Source of the DNA: Rhizodiscina lignyota
Taxonomy: Eukaryota; Ascomycota; Dothideomycetes; Aulographales; Rhizodiscinaceae
Direction of reading: 5' to 3'
NCBI GenBank assembly: GCA_010015805.1
Contig: ML978122.1
Span: 592,453-656,452, forward strand
DNA: 64,000 nt
In this document: positions 45,532 through 56,561 of the stretch, piece after piece
Position numbering within the stretch: position 1 is the stretch's first letter
How the letters are laid out: every line of letters starts with the position of its first letter
Translations under genes and position numbers: made by a program
The notes under the pieces: model-generated
Seen by the model: the letters and a program-made list of their open reading frames with translations, nothing else
Databases searched by the model: none
Told to the model about the DNA's origin: nothing

Positions 45532-47348
45532 GGTCGAGTGGCGAATATAAAGGCTCCGGGTAAGGCAACTGCGAGGCAAAATGTCCGACCACGGGCAAGT
45601 CAGAACAGGGCAGAAGTGAACAACGCCGTAAGTTTTATGAGAGGATTGCAGTCCAGGTAGAAATCATGCTGAACGGAGAGCCAATGGTCAAGCCGTGGCG
45701 TCGTTGAAAGGAAGCAGACATGTTTTGGCAAGAAGGAAAGGTGAAGAGAAAATATGAGATCCTGAAGACGCATCTGCAGGGTATGTATCACCACAACGGC
45801 CGCTAGTAGCCTAAACGCAAGCTATGGCGGTGCAAATGTTCTGGACAATGTAAAGTAGGGGGAGATCATTTCCTCATCTCCTCCCACTTTGTGTTTGGAC
45901 AGACAGATTGGTAGGTACAGCGGTTGCATCCGCGTCAATCATGAAGTCTTGGAGGCCTCAAGCGAGCCATAAGCTGCAGATCCTTGCGAATCCAAGGTCA
46001 CGGTTAATGGATCTATAGATCATGATTTGCTGCCAGTGTAGATCGACCCGCGTTGTCAACGCGGCCGATGAGCCGGCTCAGGGACGTTGGGCTGGTGTGG
46101 CTGGTGAGGACACGCGAAGATGGCGGTGCAAATGGGATTTCGAATCCCGAGAGTAGGTGGAGGTGGCCAATTTCTGAGGATCAGAGACAGCTGATTGGAC
46201 AATTGAAGCGGGTAAAAAAGTACTTGGAAGCGCGGGAGGAATGGAGTTGTCAATCTAGTGCGGACTTCTGCAGCCCAAACAGGTTTTGTACCTGGCAGCA
46301 TGCCGCCTGGCCCTGTCGTACCGAACGATTAAAGGGTCTCAAAAGGCCTTGAAACGGCAAATTTTTGTTGAACCGTAGACGAAGGGGCCATTTCACTCTG
46401 CAGGTACGAAATAGAGGGAGGATAGGTGGCCGTCTCTCAGTGGAATTCTTGAGATCAGGGCTGAAGTTCATGCAAACTTAAAAAAAGGTCATGTTCGCAG
46501 CTGAAGAATCTAGTATGAGCGGGACGGGAGTAGGACGAGCTTTCCACAAGGTCCGGCAACAACGAAAAGATGACGAATGCGAGAAATCGAGGACGCTCTG
46601 GATCTGGGGGATGTCGATGATCATGGTGGGTTCGGGGACGACGAAGCGACGTCGCGAGGCTGCTGCGGATGTGATCAGCGGTGCACAGCCACCGTCGTAT
46701 CTATGCACGTGATACGATGGCTTCAACGCCACCTGAGAGTGGCTTGCAGGGCAGTCCTGGCTGGTGCGGGAATTTCGAATGCACGCGAATCATGATCTCA
46801 GCTGATGACATTTTCGATTTTGCTCTCTGTATGGATATTCCATATCAATGAGACTTTACAAACGATAGGGTACAGATTGTACACAATGATACACATTGTG
46901 ATGTACTTTTACAGATGTAAATGCAAATGCAGATCTGAAATGCAAATTGCTAAATGCAGCGCTAAATGCCATGCAAATGCAAATTCAACATTAACGTGCA
47001 GACCAGCTGCTTGGTGCAACAATGTAGACGAAACCAGTTCGATTTGAGACAAGCGACTGTTTTACGAAAAGAGAAAAAAACAGCATGCAAGATAGAGAGT
47101 GGTCATCGATTCCGTTCCGTCATGAAAAATAGCCATGTCCATCATCCAGTGTCATGCCCTTTTAAGTGAGAGAAAACGAAAAACGAAATCAACTATCCGA
47201 AATGGGACTCGCCATGAAAGGCGGGATTAGAATTAAAGAAAGGAAGAAGAGGAAATTGGTCTGAGAAAGGAGATCCACCAAGCCATCACCAACGCCTCAG
47301 TCTCGGGTACATAGACAAAGGAAAAATAAGTGGCTGTCAGCCGGGTAT
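45532..47348. other. Long intergenic region with a short ATGCAAAT-type repeat
   Basis: 1.8 kb between the promoter of the Mid2-like gene and the 3' end of the homeodomain gene, both minus-strand. It contains the cluster at 46914-46985 listed separately. No supported gene. Confidence 0.5.
46914..46985. repeat. Clustered AAATGCA / ATGCAAAT repeats
   Basis: About eight AAATGCA or ATGCAAAT units fall within 72 bases, with irregular spacing. It lies about 400 bases downstream of the homeodomain gene's stop codon. It could be simple-sequence expansion, or a cluster of octamer-like protein-binding sites. Confidence 0.6.
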
Positions 47349-49271
47349 TCATCTGTACCCTCCTCCATATCCATATCCTTTGACCTTCCGGTCGTCCCAG
47401 CCGTCTTCAACTCTCCAGCCTTCACGGAAATGAGTCCTGAGGTGTCGAGCTCGCTTCTCCCAGCTGCTCAGTCTCTCACCGCAGAAGCCGCAGCCCCAGC
47501 TTCGGTTGCTGTATTCGACTTTGCTCTTCCATTCTGCGCCAAAGCTTGTGTCTGCAGGCGTAAAGCGGTGAAAGTTACGCAGATGTTGGAAGAGGTGGTC
47601 TTTCCTGGTAAATGTCCGCTCGGCTCCAGGCCGGCATAAGCAGTCAGACAATCGGTGCTCGCACTCCTGTGCGTGAGTTTGCGGGTCGGGGTTCAGCTTG
47701 CCACAGAAGGCACAGGATGTTGTCTGGGTGTAGACTGCAGGAGAGCTACCAAAAGAGAAAGGGCTGAATGCCGGGTTTGGCGTTGTTGTTGGGGAAGTAT
47801 GCTGGATAATGAAACCAGTAGCCATGCAAGTCCACTGGAACCGTGGAAGATGCTTGGTCTCCTCGTGACGCTTCCAGGTCTTACTTGAGAAGCTTTTCCC
47901 GCAGTTTGGGAACGTGCATTGAAAGATCTCACCACTCCTGCTACTGGCGGGGGTCTCGGTGCCATGATCATGATCGGAGTGCGAGTCACTGTTGTCGTGG
48001 GCTGGAGAGCGGTTGCTGTTTGATGTAGGCCCTGAAGAGGTGACAGGACTTCTCCGAGGGCCTGGACGAGCACCACGAAAGTGCCGCCTCAGACCGCGCC
48101 TGGGAGTAAAGCCTAGCGGCGACGGTTCAAGCTGGGAGGTGAAGCTGGTATTGGAAGGTGTTCGAGGAATAATGGTGCTGCTTGGGCTTGTTGTATTGGA
48201 GGAAGGAAATGGCAAATGAAAATCAGATGGCGAAGCCGCAGCATGCGACCCAGCGCTGCTGGGTGATCGAAATAGATCCGACTGCGGACCTGATTGGAAG
48301 ATATTCTGAGTTGATAGCAATCCATGAGGAGCAGAGGTTGGCCAAAGATTAGTTGGCATATTGTGCTCCTGTTCGACGAGAGGCTCCAGCTCCATGCCGA
48401 ATGGCGGATAGCTCGCCATAGATGTTGAAGGATGGGGCGCGAATGCCGACGTGCTGAGACTCTCTGGAGAAGACGTCAAGTCGTGGAGAACCACAGGGCC
48501 TGTGCCTGGCCTTGGTAGTTGCCTTTTGCGCGCGTTGATGAACCAGTTGTTGACCTGGCGCGGCTCGAGACCGGATCTAGCAGCGAGCATCTCTTTGATT
48601 TCCTTGGAAGGATAAGGGTCGTTAAGGTTCTGATCAAACCACTCGCGCAATGGAGCAATCGAAGATGGATGGAAGTTCCGCCCAGTGTGTCTCAATGGGC
48701 TTGGCTGCTCGTCGTTTGTTGTGGTTCTTACGGGCGACCGAAATTCCTCAGGCGACGTTCCAGTCGTAGTAACACTCGTATCTGTTGCGGTCAAGATTGG
48801 AACTTCGTCTACTGAGGATACCTGTCCGTCCGTGTATATTGACAGTCCAGCTGGAGATGTATAGTCATTCTCGGGGAGCCGCTGACGACGACATTGCCCT
48901 GCGTCCCAGTTCTGCAGATAGGCGTCAGCGTGACTCAAGATTCGGGGATGCAAATGACTGTAGGATGCCGGTGTACGACTCGGCCCTCGTGCAAATGGTC
49001 GTACCATGGCTGCCTTGTGTGCCGGTGACCGGTGGTTTGAGAAAGAAGTGCAGAGCTCACTCACCGGTTCAGCGACTGCCTCCAGGTTTTGATAGAAGTC
49101 TTGTGTCGCAAAGGCCATACCGACGTGTTGCAGATCATTGCTGTGTTCATTAAATAAAGTCCATGCCTCCGGTCCTGCCGGATAAGGCACTTCAAATGTA
49201 TTAAGGTAGCTCGATTCCTCGTCGTGGTACGAAATGGGGGAGAGCGGTCTAGAATTCATCGAAAAAGCCAT
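47349..49271 (-). CDS. Homeodomain and C2H2 zinc-finger transcription factor
   Basis: About 640 codons in one reading frame from ATG 49271. A homeodomain of the atypical TALE/KN type lies at residues about 200-255: IAPLREWFDQNLNDPYPSKE, then GLEPRQVNNWFINARKR with the WFxNxR recognition helix. The C-terminal third has C2H2 fingers: CTFPNCGKSFSSKTWKRHEETKH, a second Cys/His cluster (CAFCGKLNPDPQTHAQECEH), FTRKDHLFQHLRNFH and CGFCGERLSSWEKRARHLRTH. The linker is Ser/Pro-rich. A consensus donor GTGAGT near 49068 and an AAG acceptor 51 bases on define a possible in-frame intron, so the protein may be 17 residues shorter. Nuclear regulator of unknown targets. Confidence 0.9.
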   Translation of the reverse strand: MAFSMNSRPLSPISYHDEESSYLNTFEVPYPAGPEAWTLFNEHSNDLQHVGMAFATQDFYQNLEAVAEPVSELCTSFSNHRSPAHKAAMVRPFARGPSRTPASYSHLHPRILSHADAYLQNWDAGQCRRQRLPENDYTSPAGLSIYTDGQVSSVDEVPILTATDTSVTTTGTSPEEFRSPVRTTTNDEQPSPLRHTGRNFHPSSIAPLREWFDQNLNDPYPSKEIKEMLAARSGLEPRQVNNWFINARKRQLPRPGTGPVVLHDLTSSPESLSTSAFAPHPSTSMASYPPFGMELEPLVEQEHNMPTNLWPTSAPHGLLSTQNIFQSGPQSDLFRSPSSAGSHAAASPSDFHLPFPSSNTTSPSSTIIPRTPSNTSFTSQLEPSPLGFTPRRGLRRHFRGARPGPRRSPVTSSGPTSNSNRSPAHDNSDSHSDHDHGTETPASSRSGEIFQCTFPNCGKSFSSKTWKRHEETKHLPRFQWTCMATGFIIQHTSPTTTPNPAFSPFSFGSSPAVYTQTTSCAFCGKLNPDPQTHAQECEHRLSDCLCRPGAERTFTRKDHLFQHLRNFHRFTPADTSFGAEWKSKVEYSNRSWGCGFCGERLSSWEKRARHLRTHFREGWRVEDGWDDRKVKGYGYGGGYR

Positions 49272-50691
49272 CGTAGCGTCCTGAAGTAGGATTGTCGGTC
49301 AGCTGCGTGCCGGTGTGTCGTCCTCGGGAGCAGACTCGGACTCATCGAATTAGGGCCGTATCGGTAGCGACAGTCGCACAAAGCTCAACGAATTCTGTCC
49401 AGCAGTGGGATTGCAAATTGCACCAGAAAGCGAGACCGCGAGGTTGGATATCGAAGGAAAGGAAAGAAGGGAAGTGATCTGCAGGTGAAACCTGAACCGA
49501 CCGAAAACGGGGGCGCGCGGGCTCTTATACAGACCTTCAATGTGGAGGTGGTCTGTGTGGGCTGGTGGAGGATACCAAAAAAAGTGAGAGTCATCGGCGT
49601 GCATCCTGGGCACACGCTCGAGCGCGATCAGTGGGCCCAATCAAGGGGAGCAGCAACGGCCGAAGAGTCAAATGCGCGAGCCCAAGATCTCCAGGCATCG
49701 CTGCCATGGCGGCGCTATGGCGCATCAGTGTTCAGCGCATGCGACTCCCTCTCCTAGGGCTGGTGGCATGACGGCGCTGGATGCAGGGACGGCCATGATA
49801 CGCTTGCAGGAAGACGGCCGGACCTTCGTCAGAGGTGCGTGAGGAGGCCGACGGAGCGTGTGCTCGACCAGGAGACCGGTGAGGTGCAGAAGTGGTGGGC
49901 TGTGGTGCGGAAGACGAGGAGTGGCTCGTACGCTGCACAGCCTCGCCTCATGCCTGGAGCTGCAGGTGTGGCGTGCGTGGTTTTCTCGTACGTATGCTCG
50001 CGCCCTTTGCTGCTATGTATCGCATTTCTGCGAGTTCACCTTCGACCGTATGCGAGGCCATTGCCGCACGCGCAGCGAGAGTGATGTGCGCGACTTTCGG
50101 CGCAGAAGGCGCGCATCGTCGTTGCGTGCGAAGTTGGGTGGACGAGTGGACCTGCCGCATCGGCCTGTCGGTTTGCTGCCCACCGCCAAGCCAGCAGTGC
50201 GGCCACCGCTCGCGCACGAGGAAAAGAGCCGCTTCTACGATCGATACAGGGGTGGAATGGCGGTGTCTGCTCTCCTCTGTGCTCAGGCACGTTATCTCCT
50301 TCCGTGCGTCATTCGCTTATGACCCTACCGGGCCTCGGCCGGCGCCTCTGCTCACGCTCACATTTCAATACTGCCCTCGCGCTCCCCCGTCCATGGCAGC
50401 TGAGCGGTATATCGGAGACAAGCCTGCCGCTTGCTGCGGCGACCGTCAAATCGCAATCGAACCAAAAACACAGTGTGCACCGAACTTTATTTCCCGGGCT
50501 CTGTGCAGACCTTGTCATACGGAGAAACATTTCGAAGAGTGCCGTGCCATTGGCTACTATCATGCTACATGAGCAATGTACTCTACAATCGTGAGACCGT
50601 TCCTCAGAGTCACACGTGACCGGCGATGTATCATCAATTGGCTTTCAAATCGCAATTCACGCCGTTGATTCCTTGTTCTTCGACGTTTCAA
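49272..50691. other. GC-rich intergenic region, no supported gene
   Basis: 1.4 kb upstream of the homeodomain gene. From about 49840 to 50330 it is GC-rich and open in several frames on both strands, which is expected where TA-containing stops are rare. No family motif was found in any frame. Likely promoter and long 5' UTR. Confidence 0.5.
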
Positions 50692-51078
50692 TTATTTCAG
50701 ACCGCTGCTCGGATCGCTCTTCTGCGGGTATCCGTAGTCCGGGCCTGTCGTATCTGCGAGGCCAGGCTTGTTCTTCGCCTCTCTCGTGACAGCATCATTA
50801 GGAAGCCCGCTCAAGTTGTCCTTCGCAGTCCTCCCCACGTCACCTCCGGCAACATTCGTCTTCCACTCTTCCCCGTCAATCCGGGCGCTGCTCACGCCAG
50901 TAGCAGGCCCTCTCATACTGTCCGAGCCCGCGCCATAGGAGATGTCGTCAGCCTGACCACCCGATCCGACATTGACAGTACGAGCATCGGCAGAGTTCCA
51001 GTCGGACTGAACGGGTGGGTCATCGGGGAGCGGCAAATTGGCCTTACGCTCTTCAATGATATCCTTTTTCGAGGCCAT
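50692..51078 (-). CDS. Small hydrophilic disordered protein
   Basis: Single exon of 128 codons from ATG 51078 (MASKKDIIEERKANLPLPDD). It is rich in Gly, Asp, Ser and Lys with no hydrophobic core, cysteines or signal peptide. Segments include PVQSDWNSADARTVNVGSGG and NDAVTREAKNKPGLADTTGP, ending PQKSDPSSGLK. This composition resembles small stress-related disordered proteins of ascomycetes, but I cannot name the family. GT/AG signals at 51090-51230 suggest an intron in the 5' UTR. Confidence 0.7.
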   Translation of the reverse strand: MASKKDIIEERKANLPLPDDPPVQSDWNSADARTVNVGSGGQADDISYGAGSDSMRGPATGVSSARIDGEEWKTNVAGGDVGRTAKDNLSGLPNDAVTREAKNKPGLADTTGPDYGYPQKSDPSSGLK

Positions 51079-51879
51079 GGTAGAAGTCTAAGTTTATCTG
51101 TGAATCTCGATGTTAGTTGTGGCTGTGAATGTCGGTAAGACTTTAAAATGAGCACGTGGTGCTTCAACCGCCACACTTGCTGGGGTACCTTGAATCGGTT
51201 ACTGACCTTGATGAAGAATCCGTACAGATTTTGCGAGGTTTGACTAAGAGTTTAGATCGTGATACAGAGCTTGAGGGAAACTGTGGAAGTAAAGAGGAAG
51301 AGCTTTCAAGAAGACGACGTGCGGCTTAAAAACCTATGGATTCGTTCGTGACGTCAGTTTTTCGAGATGGGAATTGTGAATGTTCGATCCACGATGATCA
51401 TTTTGTGACCCGTGCAGAGTGACCTCCCGTGCAGAGTGGCCTTGAAACATCGGATGAATATCCCAAAACAGGCACACGACACCACGGAGAATACTCTCGA
51501 AGCTGCCTCACACGACTATCTTTGGGCTCGAGAATAGGTACTCAATGACCTTATCGATACATCCTGCACCCGAAAGTGGGGATCTGACGTCAACAACCCC
51601 TGAAAACTCCTCACCACCACAAGTGCCGAGTTAGAGACGTGGAACATCTGCAATAGCAGGCCACGTTCTACTCTAGTCTCCTAATTATTCGAAGTCATTA
51701 GGCCTCAGGAAGATTTCAATTGGGCTCCGGCTCTCTTGTTTCCTGTGAGCGGCCGTCCGCTAATCTCTCCGAGGATTACATGTACATGTCTCTACAGCTC
51801 TGATTTCATATAAACGTCTTCATCCGGTGTCTTCGAGCTAATTTCTTGTTTGTAATCGTACATATATGTTCTAAAAAGG
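51079..51879. other. Divergent intergenic region, no gene seen
   Basis: 800 bases between the small disordered-protein gene (-) and the esterase gene (+). A duplicated phrase CCCGTGCAGAGTG(A/G)CC occurs at about 51410 and 51427. Otherwise no features seen. Confidence 0.5.
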
Positions 51880-53037
51880 ATGGCTCCTCGCACAAGAGAA
51901 GAACTTGAGGCGTACAACAAGATTGACCCCGAGTTCGAGAAGGTATCTCCAACATGTGGGATCAACGTCCCCAGTGAGACTCGAGCCTGACATATCTCGA
52001 AAGGAAATCAAAGCAAACCCGATTCCCGAGAAATCGCTCGCTCTGGAGTACTTCGGCCATGTAGGCCACCGCGCTCGCTTCCTGGCAGAGCGCCGCCGTT
52101 TCTACCCCATCCCCGCACAAGTCCCAGAAGTGGACGAGACATTACTGCGCGTCCCTATGCGCGATGGCTACGAGATTACTGTCAAACTGTACAGTCCCAT
52201 CAATCCACCTGCAAAGGGCAGCCCGCTTGTGGTGATGTTCCACGAGGGCGGCTGGTGCATGGGTGATCTCACCGACGAAGATCAGAACTGCAGGATGCTC
52301 GCGAGAGACCTCGAATGCATTTGTCTGAATGTAGATTATAGACTTGCACCGAAGTATAAGTTTCCTGTAGGGGTGAATGACTGCTGGGATGCTTTGCAAT
52401 GGGTACTGGACTGCTTCTCCGCTCTTCTCTTCTGCATAATCTGCTCACGTAAATACAGGCTGCTAAGAACGCAAAAGGCCTTCAAGCAAACCCCGAGCTG
52501 GGCTTCGTTATCGGAGGTGCCTCTGCTGGCGGCAATCTCGTCGCCGTCCTCACACACGTCGCGCGCGACGAATCCCTCTCGCCCCCTCTAACCGGCCAAT
52601 ATCTCTGCGTGCCAGTCGTGTGCGCAGCAGACGAATTGCCCGACAAGTATAAGGACGAATACATCTCCTGGCACGCCAATCGGCAAGATCCCGTTCTCAG
52701 GAATCCAGGTTCGAGCTCCGTTCATAAAGCGCTGAAACCGGACCCGGCATCACCGCTATTTTCGCCATTGCTTTGGAAGGATGAGGAAGGCCGGATAGCG
52801 ATGGGACACAAGGATCTACCAAGAGCTTACTTCCAGGTGTGTGGGATGGATCCACTGAGGGACGATGGGTTGATTTACGAACGGATGTTGAGGGAAGAGT
52901 TTGGGATTCCGACGAAGCTTGATCTGTATCCAGGGTTCGGTCATATGTGGTGGTCAAATTTTCCACGAATGTCCAAGAGTCGGTGGTTCGTGAATGATAC
53001 GTTGCAGGGATTTAAATGGCTTCTGCAGAAGTCATAA
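51880..53037 (+). CDS. Alpha/beta hydrolase, hormone-sensitive-lipase (HSL) type esterase
   Basis: Three exons, 51880-51942, 52004-52402 and 52459-53037, about 346 aa. The oxyanion motif reads VVMFHEGGWCMGD (HEGGW in place of HGGG), then VDYRLAPKYKFP, the nucleophile elbow FVIGGASAGGNLVAV (GxSxG), acid CGMDPLRDDG, and the catalytic His in YPGFGHMWW. All triad residues are present. No signal peptide, so intracellular. It probably acts on small esters or lactones. It converges on the rhodopsin-domain gene, with only 77 bases between stops. Confidence 0.9.
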
Positions 53038-53114
53038 AGGCAAGAAAGCGTATACATGATCGCTGTGGCGTAAGTGTCGGAGGAGCATTCGAACATTGTT
53101 GAACAGACTTTATT

Positions 53115-54445
53115 TTAAAATCTGGAGCGTGACTTGTCGCTAACTGCGGTGCTAGTTGTGCCACTCATGTGAAAATTCTTGGTCCCATCAAAGGAGGTGA
53201 CTTGCTCCTGAATAAACAGGTCGGCGAACGACGGCTTTGACGTGTTCCCACTATTGCTCCTTCCAGACCGGCTGTCGATTGTTCGAGCTTCATCCCGTCC
53301 ACTGCCTGCAGGTAAGGACCCGGTGTTGGCTAGCTCGATTTCGTCCTCGTGAAACTGAGGCTCAGAGGATACATTGACCTCGTACTGGACGAAGATCTTG
53401 TTGAACTGGTCCTTAAGTACAGGCCAGAAGAACGGTATAGTGGCGCATGAAGCAGCGAGGTAGATCTCCGCTATAGACAGCAGTATCGGTCCTGGTTCGT
53501 TAAACGTGGGATCCGTCCCCGCGCCCGCTCCGGTCTTCACAACGTCAACCAGACGCCAGAGAGCAAAAGAGCAGGCGCTAATATTATTGTCAGTTATAAT
53601 CGAGTCATCCGACCAGCGCCGAGGATAATACTCACAGTAATCCCAGGAATAGCACTGCCGTCATAGCCCTTCTGGTTGAGGGGACATCGCTTAGGAATTG
53701 AAGGCGAATTGCTAGAAGAAGAACAAGAATATCCAAACAGAAATTACTCGCAGAATGACCCTTGATCATGTTCGTAAGCGTAACCCAATTCGGCGATGCA
53801 AAACCATAGCAGCCCTTATACGTCATTTCCCAAAAAGCGGATGGGCTGGGGAAACAAGGAAAGAGAGATATGAAGAGAAAAGCAAACCCCCATAATGAAA
53901 CCAAGACTAAAATACACTGAGTAAATCGATAGGTATATGTTCCCGCTTCAAAGACGCGCAGATACTGGAGCAAAAGGGATATCTTAATAAAAGCTGTTGA
54001 AGACACATATGCGATTCCCCAAATATACTGGCATTCGATGACTTTCTTGAGATGGTCGAGAGGGACATCCATAACGCGCATGCCGATGCCGAATCTCGTG
54101 TCGATGCAGGCTACCACCGTAGACAAGGTAAACGCCAACTAAGACAATGATCAATTAAGTCTCCGGGTACAGACCAAAAGGTTTCGAGCTTACCACCGCC
54201 AGTACCACGAACAGATCATCCCACCAAGGCTTCTTTATCACGAAGAAGCGAGCGAATAACCGAAACGCGGTGGTCAGCCAACAAAGAATCTTTTGCAAGT
54301 GCCGGATCAGCAATCAGGGACCAGTTGATATCAATCCAGAACATACTGTGAGCGTGATGCATATTCCAATTATGGTAGCTGGACGGTTGGACCAAGGTAG
54401 TGGTGGCGGCGGAGAGGCGGAAAGGCCTTGAGACTGCTGAGCCAT
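53115..54445 (-). CDS. Rhodopsin-domain (PTH11/SAT4-like) integral membrane protein
   Basis: Four exons, 54445-54347, 54289-54194, 54138-53636 and 53577-53115, about 386 aa. Seven transmembrane helices can be followed, including IIGICITLTILCWLTTAFRL, DLFVVLAVLAFTLSTVVAC, IAYVSSTAFIKISLLLQYLR, CILVLVSLWGFAFLFISLF, FCLDILVLLLAIRL and ILLSIAEIYLAASC. The DDxFV, KISLLLQYLR and C-x-GFASPNW loop features are typical of the fungal rhodopsin-like domain family. There is no N-terminal CFEM cysteine domain. The C-terminal tail is cytosolic, Ser-rich and charged. Likely a plasma-membrane receptor-like protein. Confidence 0.87.
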
Positions 54446-55190
54446 TGCTAGCGAAAACTCGGGAGCTCGTCATTCAGCGGTTGTCCATTGTATGGTTGAA
54501 GAGAACGTGCGTTGCGAGCATTCACGCGAACCGATCCCAGGTCAGAGGACTCTCAGATCGATACACGTGGGTAGGCTTTTGTTGGAATTCGTCGATACAT
54601 AGAGGGGGAGCCGTAAGGAGTATTCCACTCTGGGAGACATGGAGAATAAAAGAGGATGGTCTCACTGAACTACTGCAAGGGCCCGAATTTTTACAGATAT
54701 CGAGTGAGGTAAGCACCATACTCGATTCGTACGCTGATACAAGCTCGTGTCGGGAGTGGTGACTTTTCCAGCAAGGCTGCGAGGCAGGGGTGGTCTTGTT
54801 ACCCCAGAGCAAGTCCGGAGTACGGGCCGTAGAAGATGAGAGGATGCAGGAGCAATTATACATGCAAGCAGTGGTATTCTTGGGATACAGAAACAATCCC
54901 CTGCGAAAGGAGTTGATGCGACAGCCGCGTTGAACACTTGCGGATGGTTTCACCGTTGATCGGCTCATTAGCATGGGTATCACTCACGCTGGCAGAAATG
55001 TTTCCTAAGCAAAGGCAGCGTCGTAAATCCTCTCTCTCATGATGTCAAGCTCGGAAGTTACGCATTGCGATGGTGTTGAACACAAGTGACAATCCTTCTC
55101 AGCGTTATTCCTATTACAGTTTAGCGCCTTACTCCCCCCTGTTAATCTTCTCCTGAAAGGCTGAACCTTTGAACTCCAAATCTCAGCCTC
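54446..55190. other. Intergenic, no supported gene
   Basis: 745 bases between two minus-strand genes. A 153-codon minus-strand frame at 54522-54983 has no motif and no composition bias to support it. Confidence 0.5.
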
Positions 55191-56561
55191 TCAGCAAGTC
55201 CCTCCCGGGCCGCCAAAGTAAATATAGGTACCCCAATCTCCTCCTGCGGGAAAATTTGTAATATTAATGTCATAGCAGCCAGGCGTTTTGCTTTCGAGCC
55301 CAAGTTTTGTCCACTCTCCGACGCCGTCGTTCTCGTCCCTTGGAATCCAGAAGATAGTGTTCTGGAAAGCTGCCCGGCTCCAACCATCCGATGGGAACTT
55401 TCCGCTTCCCATTGGCGGGAACGGCGAACCATCCTTCATGCGCGATGCCTCGCCTCCATATGCGACTAGAGAGGCGTTATGTGCAATCTGTCCGCCCTTA
55501 TAAATCGAGCTCGGATAGAACCCAACCGCTTCGTACTCCCCTCGGCCTCTCAGGAACAGCCACCACTTATCCTTGTACAGCTTCCACTGCATCTCGAAGC
55601 CCCATTGGTCGCCATTGATGGTGCTGTAGTGATCCCAAATGCCGCCGATATACCAGTTGTTGTTCAGCTGTGCGAAACCAGGACAGTCGAGGTTGTAGCA
55701 TCCATACATCTCCGTCGTCTGACAGCCTGAGAGGTTGTAGTTATGGTTCGTCCAGTAGATGAACAGCACTGCCTGGCCATTGGTGGGCCACCACGAACCG
55801 ACCTCCCACCCGCCCTCGACGGTCTGCGTACTGCAACCACTGCCGCCGACATACCAATGTTGGGAGAGCGAGAAGTTGGCCTTGGGGCTCCAGAGGTTGA
55901 TCCAAGAGTTCCCGCCGAAGTTTTCCACCTGCTGAAAGGCGGATGCCCACTTGTGGACATCCCACTCAACGCCTTGAGGGTTTGGTCTTTCCCGGCCAGG
56001 TCCTCCCCGGCCTTTGGAGAAGAAGTCATTCAACGTTGTGAAGTTCGTTAGGTACTCCAACGTTAGCCTCTTCATGGGTATGTAGCCGGGCTTGCAGCTG
56101 ATCGGATTCCCGAATCGATCCTTGAGCCCGAGCTTCAGGGGGGAATCGGCAGAGCGCGACGGGCCCGGAGTATCATGACCCTCTCTTTCGCCGCGAGAAG
56201 TCACATTGGGAGGCTGCTCAATGTGCCCAAGTTTGAGGTGGTAGTACGTTGGTTGTTCTCTAATGGCAATGCAGTCGACGTAATCCACGCCTTAGACGAA
56301 TGAACGAACCGAATCGCGATCGTGGACACCCTCATACATGTACAGCACGTGGCTTTGCATCCTCTGGAACTCAGCCTCGCTCAGTACAGCGGTATCGTTG
56401 TACTCTGTGAAGTTGGCATGTTGCACTTGAGGCAAGAATTGAGAGAAGGGGATAAAGTCAGGCTGGTTATCAATGGTAATGGGTTGTTGTCCATTACCCT
56501 CAAAGTATCTGGCGACGACTGCGGGCAGTCCGATCAGCACCGCGAGGCTGAGAGCTAACAT
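55191..56561 (-). pseudogene. Neprosin-domain secreted protein with one in-frame stop
   Basis: One open frame of 457 codons from ATG 56561, interrupted only by TAA at 56292-56294. A signal peptide (MLALSLAVLIGLPAVVA) is followed by a propeptide-like part ending MYEGVHDRDSVRSFV, then the stop, then GVDYVDCIAIREQPTYYHL in the same frame. The rest is the neprosin-type domain: VSCKPGYIP-like Cys, WYVGGSGCSTQTVEGGWEVG, NGQAVLFIYWTNHNYN, CYNLDCPGFAQ, GGIWDHYSTINGDQWGFEMQW and the C-terminal TYIYFGGPG. A CAA-to-TAA change would explain the stop. The gene could be a recent pseudogene, a read-through case or a sequencing error. Plant neprosin is a Pro-cleaving glutamic peptidase; fungal roles are unknown. 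Confidence 0.75.

Noticed and set aside
49840-50330. Several long overlapping open frames on both strands
   Set aside because: GC-rich DNA with few stops; no motif, splice logic or protein-like composition in any frame.
54522-54983. 153-codon minus-strand open frame
   Set aside because: Composition is unlike a protein core, there are no motifs, and it lies in a promoter-type gap.
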